DNA of 5,772 nucleotides from positions 1-5,772 of the forward strand of contig JAQUAE010000138.1 of NCBI GenBank assembly GCA_028687395.1. Reading direction: 5' to 3'. Below the pieces are notes generated by a model. That model was not told the DNA's origin, did no database searches, and worked only from the letters and a program-made list of their open reading frames with translations. The position numbers and the translations under genes are program-made. The stretch comes from Anaerolineales bacterium. GTDB lineage: Bacteria; Chloroflexota; Anaerolineae; Anaerolineales; UBA4823. Shown in pieces: positions 1-5,353 of the stretch; position 1 is the stretch's first letter, and each line of letters starts with the position of its first letter.

Positions 1-758
1 ACCAAAAAGTCGGACGTCTCCAGGCGGATGAAGTGCGTCGGGTAATCCGCCACCACCGCTGCAATCCCGGCGATCAATCCCAGGTACCAGCCGCTCTTCT
101 TCCCCGCCGCAACCAGGTACAGGGCCAGGGCGCAAAGCACCATTACGAAGAAGTTGATCGGCCCCTCGAAACCGAAAATGGCAATCTTGGGATCCGGGTA
201 CAGCGGCTTATCCGGGTTGGTCAGCAACGCCTTCAGGCCGTGCACCACCAGGATGCTGGCGTGCCCGGGGAGCATCCCCAGCAGCGATAGCGTGACGAAC
301 CGCGCCAGCTTCTCCAGCGGGGTGCCCGGCTTGAGCAGGACGAACGTCCAGAACGTGGCTAACCCAATGAAAAGCAGCGCCACCGTGATCGGCGGCCGAC
401 CGAGCTCGGCCAGGTAAGGCAGCACGAAGAGCACCGAGGTGATCGTCGGCAGCCCGCTGAACGTCAGCGCCACTGGCCAGGCCCAGGTCTCCCCCCGCCA
501 CATCGCCGGCGAAAAAACGATCAGCCCAATCCCGGAGATCACCACGATGGCCCGAAAGATGAACATGAAAATAGGCAGCAGGATGACTGCTATCTTGAAG
601 CCCGGCTCCTCCCCCGCATGCGAGCTGACGAATGCCAGCGTCTCGTTGAGCATCCGCTGGATCATCAGCGGAGCCGCGATCACCAGGAAAAGGCCCACCA
701 CGATTGCCAGGATCCCCATCGCTTTGCGCCCCCCCACGGAAAACTGTGTCTCTGCCAT
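1..758 (-). CDS. Partial polytopic integral membrane protein of unknown function (3' end outside window)
   Basis: An open frame of 252 codons runs from an ATG at 758 to the left edge without a stop, so the C-terminus is missing. AGGAGG lies 6 nt before the ATG, which fixes the start. The N-terminus reads MAETQFSVGGRKAMGILAI. About seven hydrophobic segments are visible, at roughly residues 14-33, 56-82, 93-118, 124-142, 153-172, 201-218 and 223-240, with few charges inside them. Short polar connections include a Pro/Asp-rich one at about 181-191 (NPDKPLYPDP). I do not recognise the family and see no transporter or enzyme signature. It lies divergent to a Crp/Fnr-family regulator, so it may be that regulator's target. 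That link is inference from position only. Membrane location is well supported; function is unknown. Confidence 0.85.
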   Translation of the reverse strand, partial: MAETQFSVGGRKAMGILAIVVGLFLVIAAPLMIQRMLNETLAFVSSHAGEEPGFKIAVILLPIFMFIFRAIVVISGIGLIVFSPAMWRGETWAWPVALTFSGLPTITSVLFVLPYLAELGRPPITVALLFIGLATFWTFVLLKPGTPLEKLARFVTLSLLGMLPGHASILVVHGLKALLTNPDKPLYPDPKIAIFGFEGPINFFVMVLCALALYLVAAGKKSGWYLGLIAGIAAVVADYPTHFIRLETSDFL

Positions 759-764
759 GACTAG

Positions 765-770
765 CCTCCT
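765..770 (-). promoter_or_regulatory. Shine-Dalgarno site of the membrane-protein gene
   Basis: On the minus strand this reads AGGAGG, 6 nt before the ATG at 758. It decides the start of a gene that is otherwise incomplete in the window. Confidence 0.8.
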
Positions 771-804
771 TAGAATGATTCTGGGTTGGATTTTCTTCAT
801 TCTA
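771..804. promoter_or_regulatory. Inverted repeats in the divergent intergenic region, possible operator
   Basis: TAGAATGA (771-778) is repeated in perfect inverted form as TCATTCTA (797-804), with 18 nt between. Inside the left arm is a second perfect inverted repeat, AGAAT-G-ATTCT (772-782). The region lies just upstream of the membrane gene's ribosome binding site and between two divergent genes, where an operator for the Crp/Fnr-family regulator would be expected. It does not match the classical CRP (TGTGA-N6-TCACA) or FNR (TTGAT-N4-ATCAA) sites. The symmetry is seen directly; the role is inferred. Confidence 0.35.
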
Positions 805-843
805 GCCAAGGCCAGCCCGGCTGTAATTTCCCAAAGGTAAGTG

Positions 844-849
844 TATAAT
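844..849 (+). promoter_or_regulatory. -10 box (TATAAT) for the Crp/Fnr-family regulator
   Basis: A perfect TATAAT lies 16 bp before the ATG at 866. No good -35 hexamer is visible at 16-18 bp spacing (the best candidate, CTGTAA at 821-826, is poor). Transcription from this box should begin at about 856-857, leaving an untranslated leader of about 10 nt or less with no Shine-Dalgarno sequence. Confidence 0.55.
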
Positions 850-865
850 CTTTACGGATGCGCAC

Positions 866-1540
866 ATGCGGGATCTAACGGAGTTAATCGACCGTAACCC
901 CGTCTTTTCCCACCTCGGGGAGAGAGAACAAGCCGCCCTCCTTCGCTCCGCAACCTCCAGGAGCTACCGGCGGGGTGAATTTATTGCTCATTACGGGGAA
1001 ATATGGCCCTATCTCTTCCTCGTCGCCCGCGGTGCCATCTCAGCCGTGAAACTCTCCCTCGATGGCCGCACCCTCGGCGCCCTCAAACTGGTAGACGGCG
1101 ACCTGTACCTGGGTCCCTGGATCTTCGACGATGGCCCCCTCCCCGCCTCCTTCGAAGCTAAAACGGCGTGTACCATCTACCTCTGGCCTCGCCAGGACGT
1201 GGTGAGCGTCCTGCGTAAAAACCCGGAGGCGTTATGGCAGGCCTGCTTGCTGCTATCCCAGCGCATCCGCCAGGCCAGCGGTTTCGTCGAGGAACTGGCT
1301 TTCCAGCCCGTCGCCGCCCGCGTAGCTCACCTGCTCCTCGACCAGTTCAAAGGCGGCGTCAATCTGCACGTGCCTCGCGAGCTGACCCTGGACGAGATGG
1401 GCCAGCGCACCGGCACCACACCGGTCATGGTCTGCAAGGTGCTCTCCAGGTTTGCCCAGGAGGGCTTGATCACGGTCGGGCGCACCCAATTCTCGCTCCT
1501 GGACGCCACTCGCCTCGAGAAAATCAGCCGCTCCAGGTAG
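866..1540 (+). CDS. Crp/Fnr-family transcriptional regulator
   Basis: This 224-residue protein has the normal length for the family. Residues about 12-115 form the cyclic-nucleotide-binding-like beta-roll (NPVFSHLGEREQAALL, RRGEFI, FLVARGAISAVK). Residues about 117-145 form the dimerisation helix. Residues about 161-210 form the winged helix-turn-helix, with LTLDEMGQRTGTTPVMVCKV as turn and recognition helices and GLITVGRTQF as the wing. The beta-roll lacks a recognisable GE...R[ST]A cAMP-binding cassette (the region reads GPWIFDDGPLPASFEAKT). There is no N-terminal cysteine cluster like that of FNR, so neither cAMP nor an Fe-S cluster is supported as the signal. The ATG at 866 is the only usual start codon in frame after the upstream TAA at 824. 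No Shine-Dalgarno sequence precedes it, and a TATAAT box lies 16 bp upstream, suggesting a near-leaderless mRNA. It likely controls itself or the divergent membrane gene. Confidence 0.9.
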   Translation: MRDLTELIDRNPVFSHLGEREQAALLRSATSRSYRRGEFIAHYGEIWPYLFLVARGAISAVKLSLDGRTLGALKLVDGDLYLGPWIFDDGPLPASFEAKTACTIYLWPRQDVVSVLRKNPEALWQACLLLSQRIRQASGFVEELAFQPVAARVAHLLLDQFKGGVNLHVPRELTLDEMGQRTGTTPVMVCKVLSRFAQEGLITVGRTQFSLLDATRLEKISRSR

Positions 1541-1646
1541 CCACCCGGAGTGCGGTAGCCACCTGAGTGCGGTAGCCATGCTACCGCAACAAGCCATGCT
1601 GCCGCAAATGGCCATGCTTCAGCACGAACCATGCTTCAGCTCGAAC
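1536..1646. repeat. Degenerate 17-22 bp tandem repeat at a convergent gene junction
   Basis: About six related units run head to tail. They start at 1536 (GGTAGCCACCCGGAGTGC), 1554 (GGTAGCCACCTGAGTGC), 1571 (GGTAGCCATGCTACCGC plus 5 nt), 1593 (GCCATGCTGCCGCAAATG), 1611 (GCCATGCTTCAGCACGAAC) and 1630 (CATGCTTCAGCTCGAAC). The last two share 16 of 17 bases (1613-1629 and 1630-1646). The array begins at the stop codon of the Crp/Fnr gene and runs into the last codons of the SRPBCC gene on the opposite strand. The units drift gradually from one end to the other, as expected from slippage with mutation. No protein coding across the array is convincing. Confidence 0.75.
1569..1587. other. Perfect 8-bp hairpin between convergent genes
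   Basis: GCGGTAGC-CAT-GCTACCGC is a perfect 8-bp inverted repeat with a 3-nt loop inside the tandem-repeat array. It lies 28 bp past the Crp/Fnr gene stop and 31 bp past the SRPBCC gene stop, so it could slow transcription from both sides. No T tract follows on either strand, so it is not a standard intrinsic terminator. Confidence 0.45.
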
Positions 1647-2098
1647 CACGCTTTCTCCTCCCCCTCGCACAACCGTTTGAGCTCGTTGGTTTCTTCCGCC
1701 AGTTGCGCCAGGATGCCCCTCCGCATTTGCCCGCCAAAGGCGATGCTCATCAGGTTGATGGGGAATTTCCAGCGCACATCCGAGGTTATCTCCAGCCGCG
1801 TCTTCTCCCCACACGCCTCCACCTGGTAAGCCACCTCCACCTGGTTGACCCGGCTCTCCAGCCTGAACGCGATCGCCCTTGGCGGTTCGTAACGGGTGAT
1901 CACGCCGCTCATCTCCACCCCCTTGCCGCCCTCCTCCACATACTCCTTGAATGTCGTGCCCACCACCTCCGGCGTCGCCTGGATGATTTCGCCCCGCGTC
2001 ACGCTCTTCATCCAGGCCATCGCCTTTTCACCGTTGCCGATCCAGGCAAAAACCGTCTCTACTGGACTTTCTATCTCTATCGCGTAGGTGATGTGCAT
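1619..2098 (-). CDS. SRPBCC (START/Bet v 1-like) family protein
   Basis: This 159-residue protein begins MHITYAIEIESPVETVFAWI. The start of SRPBCC proteins is typically a first beta strand followed by 'SP.E.VF.W/L', and that pattern is clear here. Further strands follow (GTTFKEYVEEGGKGVEMSG, ITRYEPPRAIAFRLES, VEVAYQVEACGEKTRLEITS). A long C-terminal helix (about 128-147, RRGILAQLAEETNELKRL) closes the hydrophobic cavity seen in the family. The ATG at 2098 is preferred over one 11 codons upstream because GGAGGA lies 5 nt before it and family homology begins there. The fold binds hydrophobic ligands or acts as a cyclase or chaperone, and the ligand cannot be told from sequence. The last residues (about 149-159, KAWFELKHGSC) are encoded by tandem-repeat DNA and may be a recent, non-conserved tail. 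Confidence 0.85.
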   Translation of the reverse strand: MHITYAIEIESPVETVFAWIGNGEKAMAWMKSVTRGEIIQATPEVVGTTFKEYVEEGGKGVEMSGVITRYEPPRAIAFRLESRVNQVEVAYQVEACGEKTRLEITSDVRWKFPINLMSIAFGGQMRRGILAQLAEETNELKRLCEGEEKAWFELKHGSC

Positions 2099-2103
2099 GC
2101 TCT

Positions 2104-2109
2104 TCCTCC
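2104..2109 (-). promoter_or_regulatory. Shine-Dalgarno site deciding the SRPBCC start
   Basis: On the minus strand this reads GGAGGA, 5 nt before the ATG at 2098. The alternative upstream ATG at 2131 has no comparable site, and the site would then lie inside the coding sequence. Confidence 0.7.
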
Positions 2110-2118
2110 AAGCGGTCG

Positions 2119-2124
2119 ATAATA
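2119..2124 (-). promoter_or_regulatory. Possible -10 box for the SRPBCC gene
   Basis: TATTAT on the minus strand lies 20 bp before the ATG at 2098. Start of transcription at about 2112 would leave a short leader that holds the ribosome binding site. No convincing -35 element is visible (a TTACCG lies about 19 bp upstream), so this is tentative. Confidence 0.3.
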
Positions 2125-2211
2125 CAGCCACCGGATGAGGGTGCGGTAACTGAATATGATAGGGCGGCCCGGCTCTTTTTGGTCAACCCCCGCATGAATG
2201 CTCACATTTGC

Positions 2212-2234
2212 CCCCGGCGTTTTGAATGCCGGGG
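2212..2234. other. GC-rich hairpin downstream of the GTPase operon
   Basis: CCCCGGC (2212-2218) and GCCGGGG (2228-2234) form a perfect 7-bp stem with a 9-nt loop, 57 bp past the histidine kinase stop. The T tract expected of an intrinsic terminator is absent on the minus strand, so it may be a weak terminator, an mRNA 3'-end stabiliser or nothing functional. Confidence 0.4.
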
Positions 2235-2252
2235 CGACAGCCTCCCTCCTCC

Positions 2253-2273
2253 CAAATTCGAAATTCAAATTTG
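2253..2273. repeat. Short AT-rich repeat with inverted symmetry
   Basis: Two AAATTC copies are followed by AAATTTG, and CAAATT (2253-2258) pairs with AATTTG (2268-2273). The stretch is sharply AT-rich inside GC-rich DNA, 17 bp past the histidine kinase stop. Its role is unknown. It may mark the transcript's 3' end or be a remnant of a small repeated element. Confidence 0.35.
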
Positions 2274-2290
2274 TAAGTTCCAAGCCCCTC

Positions 2291-3457
2291 TCACATTGCC
2301 AGCGGAAAAGTGACATGAAATTTGCTCCCCAGGTTCGGTTGGCTTTCCAACCAGATCTTGCCCCCATGCAGCTCCACCAATGCGCGCGTGATGTACAACC
2401 CCAGCCCCGAACCCATGCTGTTCAACGCCGCGGCTTCCTTGGTCCGGAACCAGCGGGAGAACAACTTGGCCTGGTCGTCCTCCTGGATGCCCACGCCGGT
2501 GTCCGCCACCGTGAGCTGGATGTAGCCCGCCTCCTTAGCCGGCTTCACCTCGACTGACAGGTGCCCGCCGGCGGGTGTGTATTTGCTTGCATTGCTCATC
2601 AGGTTGGTCACAATCTGGATCACCCGGGCTTTATCGCATAGCACCAGCGCCAACCCTGGAGAATACGCCTCGAAGAGGCTTTGTTGTCGCTTGGAGAGCT
2701 CGGATTGAAACTGAGAGACAACCGTCTTGACCAAAGCGACCAGGTCTTCGGGCTTCAACACCAGCTCCGTTCGCCCCGCCTCCAACCGGGTGGCCTCCAA
2801 CAAACCATTGGTCAGATCAAGTAGTCGTAGCCCGTTCTGTTGCACGATCTCCAGATATTCCCTCTGCTTCTCCGTTAATGTGCCGACTTGCTTATCCAAC
2901 AGCATCTCGACGAAACCCATGATCGAGGTCAGGGGCGTTCGCAATTCATGCGCTGCCACGGATATGAATTGGGATTTCAACTCGTCCAGCCGTCGCAATT
3001 CCGTGTTGGCGGCCGTCAATTCCAGATTCTGGCGCTCGATCTGTTCTTGCAACAGCATCAATTGGTTGCGACTCTGGGTGATCTGCTGCTGCAGCTCCCC
3101 CCTCACGGTGATGTCTTGCACCAGGTGAACGATTCCCGTTATCCTGCCGGAACTGTCTCGGCGAGGCACCTCCTCCATTGCCAGGTATCGCGTCTCCCCC
3201 GCAGCGCCTTCGCGGTTGACGAAGTCCAGTTTTATGCTGTCTTGTTTCCCCTTGAGGACCCCCTCGAGGATCTCTTCGAAACCCACCAGTTCAGGGCAAA
3301 TTTCATACAGCGACCTTCCCACGCATTTTGATTCTTCTCCACAAATCAGCCCTTGGGGACCATTCACCTCCTTGACAATGAGTTCCAGGTCGGTCACAGC
3401 ATAGGCGATATCGCGCCTCTGCCAAATCATTTGGATGACCGAATCGTCCATGCTCAC
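2291..3457 (-). CDS. Soluble PAS-domain sensor histidine kinase
   Basis: This 388-residue kinase has no membrane segment, so it is cytoplasmic. A PAS domain covers about 8-116, ending in the usual GRITGIVHLVQDIT strand. A coiled linker (about 118-160) leads into the HisKA dimerisation domain, with the phospho-accepting His170 in VAAHELRTPLTSI. The HATPase domain shows the N box (NLMSNASKYTP, Asn285/Asn289), G1 box (ADTGVGI, about 318-324), F box (LFSRWFRT, about 332-339) and G2 box (GSGLGLYI, about 349-356). All catalytic motifs are present. The start is GTG at 3457, which overlaps the upstream GTPase stop as GTGA. An ATG two codons later at 3451 is an alternative. No clear Shine-Dalgarno sequence is visible, so translation is probably coupled to the GTPase. 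No response regulator is present in the window. The coupling suggests that it responds to the GTPase system, which is inference. Confidence 0.93.
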   Translation of the reverse strand: MSMDDSVIQMIWQRRDIAYAVTDLELIVKEVNGPQGLICGEESKCVGRSLYEICPELVGFEEILEGVLKGKQDSIKLDFVNREGAAGETRYLAMEEVPRRDSSGRITGIVHLVQDITVRGELQQQITQSRNQLMLLQEQIERQNLELTAANTELRRLDELKSQFISVAAHELRTPLTSIMGFVEMLLDKQVGTLTEKQREYLEIVQQNGLRLLDLTNGLLEATRLEAGRTELVLKPEDLVALVKTVVSQFQSELSKRQQSLFEAYSPGLALVLCDKARVIQIVTNLMSNASKYTPAGGHLSVEVKPAKEAGYIQLTVADTGVGIQEDDQAKLFSRWFRTKEAAALNSMGSGLGLYITRALVELHGGKIWLESQPNLGSKFHVTFPLAM

Positions 3458-3990
3458 GTCGCAAGGTCACCAGCTAACAATAAGCGCCCCAGTTGGCGGA
3501 AGAGTTGCTCCACCATATCACCGGTTTTCGCGCTGGTTAGAAAGTAAGGGATGCTCAGGCTTCCCGCGTAGCTCTCAATCTGGTTGGGCGCCAGGCGTAG
3601 CGCTTCGGTCAAGTCAGATTTGTTGGCGGCCAGGATGATCTGGGATTGGGGATTGACCACAAGGAACTCGTCCACGTACACCGGCAAGTGGTCGAATGTT
3701 TCAGGTCGGGATAGATCGCACACCAGCACCGCTCCGGCCGCCCCGCGCATGTAACTCTCCCGGTATTTGTCGACCTCCTCGCTCCCCGCCAAATCCCACA
3801 GGATCATTGCCAGGTCGATCACCCGGCCTGCCGCCGGCGCCACGACCGTTTTCCGGCTGACTTTGACGCCGATGGTGCTCAAATACTTATCTTCGAAGCG
3901 GTCATAGACGAAACGGCGCACCAGGCTGGTCTTGCCGACGGCAAAATCACCTAACAGGCACACTTTTTTGTTCACGGTGATAGCGCTCAT
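3454..3990 (-). CDS. Rab/Ras-like small GTPase with Ser at the catalytic Gln position
   Basis: This 178-residue protein is a bacterial member of the Ras superfamily, with all nucleotide-binding motifs visible: G1/P-loop GDFAVGKTS (14-22), G2 Thr39 in STIGVKV, G3 DLAGSE (66-71), G4 NKSD (123-126) and G5 TSAK (152-155). The TIGV switch I and WDLAG switch II are Rab-like rather than MglA-like. The residue equivalent to Ras Gln61 is Ser70, so intrinsic hydrolysis should be slow and a GAP or partner may be needed. There is no C-terminal cysteine for a lipid, so membrane recruitment would have to come from a partner, such as the membrane protein encoded just upstream. It starts with ATG 9 nt after that gene and overlaps the kinase gene by 4 nt. 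Family assignment is secure; its role in this operon is inferred. Confidence 0.93.
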   Translation of the reverse strand: MSAITVNKKVCLLGDFAVGKTSLVRRFVYDRFEDKYLSTIGVKVSRKTVVAPAAGRVIDLAMILWDLAGSEEVDKYRESYMRGAAGAVLVCDLSRPETFDHLPVYVDEFLVVNPQSQIILAANKSDLTEALRLAPNQIESYAGSLSIPYFLTSAKTGDMVEQLFRQLGRLLLAGDLAT

Positions 3991-3999
3991 CTGCCTGTC

Positions 4000-5349
4000 C
4001 TACGGTTGCGCGCCTGGGGTAGTTAGCAGGGTTGGCGCCACGATCCACCTGGCGGGCAACCAGCCGGTAACCTCGATTTGCCCTGCGGAGATGCGCCGCA
4101 CGTAGATCCATTCCCCGCTGCGCGATAGGATCTCGACCTGGTCCCCCGTGTTTAGAATCACGCCGACGCGGGCCGCGTCGTAGGATGGCGCGCTGCGCAG
4201 CCATACGTTTCCGATCATCACCCCCACGACCGGCGCAGGTCTGGCGGTCACTGTCGCCGATGGTATCGCTGTGGGGGTATACGTGACTGTCGCCTTGGGC
4301 GATGGCGTCGGGCTCGGGAGGGGGGTGCGCGTTTCGGTCGGGACGGACGTCATCGTCGCGCTCGGAGGTATGGCCGCTGCCCGCCGCTCCGCTGACGCCG
4401 CTCCCAGGCGCCAGACCCAACTGATTGCCAGGCACGATACGACCAGGACGACCAGTAAAGCCCCCGCGGCGCCCGCCAGCACCCGCTTCTGCCCCTCGCT
4501 CAATTTCTGCCCTGCGGAGGCGCTCATCAACGTTCGCAAGGGCTCCTCCACCCCAGTCAGGGTTTGGGAATCACCTTGATAACCCCTGATCTCATCCGCA
4601 TAATTATGCTCGATCTCCATCAACCGCTCACGCATCTCAGCCCGAAAACCGGCGGGTTCGATGCCATCCACGATCACTGCCAGGTAAGTGTAGAGGGCAG
4701 TCTCCATCAGGATGCGCTGGTTTCCATGCATGATTTCCCCCACGCCTTCCTGGTCAACGCTGCCAAGGGTGTCCTGCGAGAAATCGCGAATCGCCGTCAG
4801 CATCCCGCTGATCAGATCCGTATCCGTGGCAACGCTCTGATCGCTGCGCAGGTGACACAACAACAGCCCAGTCTCTCGATGAATCAGGAGGATATCCGTG
4901 ATCGTGAAGGGCAGCATCTCGCGCAAGCGGATTTGCGCCTCGCTGGCTCCGCTGATCCTGGCTCGCAGCCGCCACCACGCCAGGCGGAAATCGAAGGACC
5001 GCTTCACCTGCGTGTCCAGTGTGCGCGCCAAATCGCGCACAGCTTCCGTGACTGCCCGCTGCACCACCTGCCCGATGATGGGATACAGGGCTTCAATTAA
5101 TTCGTCTCGCGCTTCACGTATCTTCAGGCGTATCGCCTCCCCCAAGACCGGCGCAATCATCTTTACCAGGGCGCGCTCGTCGTTGATCCGCCGTTCTAAT
5201 TCCTCCAGGCCAGCTTCCACATCCTCGATCTTCTCTATCTGCTCGTGGAATAATATCTGGCGCAGGTTATCCAGCGAAGAAGCGGAGCCCGAAATCTGGT
5301 CGCCGATGACCTGATCCTGATGCGAGCCTGCGTGTCCGTGGTTTGGCAA
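4000..5349 (-). CDS. Single-pass membrane scaffold: roadblock/longin-like cytoplasmic region, Thr/Pro linker, extracellular SH3b domain
   Basis: This protein has 449 residues. A helical region (about 26-145) begins with LRQILFHEQ. Residues about 150-258 show alternating strands and helices (ILLIHRETGLLLCHL, DLISGMLTAIRDF, ILMETALYTYLAVIVDG, then a helix), which fit a roadblock/longin-like alpha-beta domain. A transmembrane helix follows (about 290-313). Next come a Thr/Pro/Ser-rich linker (about 327-372) and an SH3b domain (about 373-437, NVWLRSAPSYDAARVGVILN, EWIYV, GWLPARWI) that should sit outside the cell. From general knowledge, related N-terminal regions with HRETGLLL occur in OmpA-tailed proteins near small GTPases; here SH3b takes the OmpA place. 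The start is TTG at 5349, 4 nt after the previous stop, with AAGGA about 10-11 nt upstream. The next in-frame ATG (residue 64) would remove the conserved LRQILF region. Architecture is clear; the fold and GTPase-partner role are inferred. Confidence 0.85.
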   Translation of the reverse strand: MPNHGHAGSHQDQVIGDQISGSASSLDNLRQILFHEQIEKIEDVEAGLEELERRINDERALVKMIAPVLGEAIRLKIREARDELIEALYPIIGQVVQRAVTEAVRDLARTLDTQVKRSFDFRLAWWRLRARISGASEAQIRLREMLPFTITDILLIHRETGLLLCHLRSDQSVATDTDLISGMLTAIRDFSQDTLGSVDQEGVGEIMHGNQRILMETALYTYLAVIVDGIEPAGFRAEMRERLMEIEHNYADEIRGYQGDSQTLTGVEEPLRTLMSASAGQKLSEGQKRVLAGAAGALLVVLVVSCLAISWVWRLGAASAERRAAAIPPSATMTSVPTETRTPLPSPTPSPKATVTYTPTAIPSATVTARPAPVVGVMIGNVWLRSAPSYDAARVGVILNTGDQVEILSRSGEWIYVRRISAGQIEVTGWLPARWIVAPTLLTTPGAQP

Positions 5350-5353
5350 GGGT

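Noticed and set aside
866..1540. Assignment of the regulator as true CRP or oxygen-sensing FNR
   Set aside because: The cAMP-binding cassette is not recognisable and the N-terminal Fe-S cysteines are absent, so only the family-level name is supported.
1536..1646. CRISPR array
   Set aside because: Units are adjacent, 17-22 bp, degenerate and without unique spacers; no cas gene is present.
1578..1829. Plus-strand open frame starting in the tandem repeat (MLPQQAMLPQMAML)
   Set aside because: Its repetitive start comes from the DNA repeat and the rest is antisense to the SRPBCC gene.
2099..2131. Upstream ATG (2131) as the SRPBCC start
   Set aside because: It would add 11 residues with no family similarity, place the good ribosome site inside the coding sequence, and start upstream of the likely promoter.
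3454..3990. Assignment of the GTPase as MglA
   Set aside because: Switch II is WDLAGSE and switch I is TIGV, both Rab-like; MglA-type switch II features are missing.
3947..4435. A 162-codon minus-strand open frame overlapping the membrane scaffold and GTPase genes
   Set aside because: Its product is low-complexity, rich in Arg/Asp/Pro, and simply an alternative frame of the Thr/Pro linker and SH3b coding region.
4564..5100. A 178-codon open frame on the plus strand opposite the membrane scaffold gene
   Set aside because: It is antisense to a gene with clear domains, has no family features or ribosome site, and is explained by the GC-rich codon use of the real gene.
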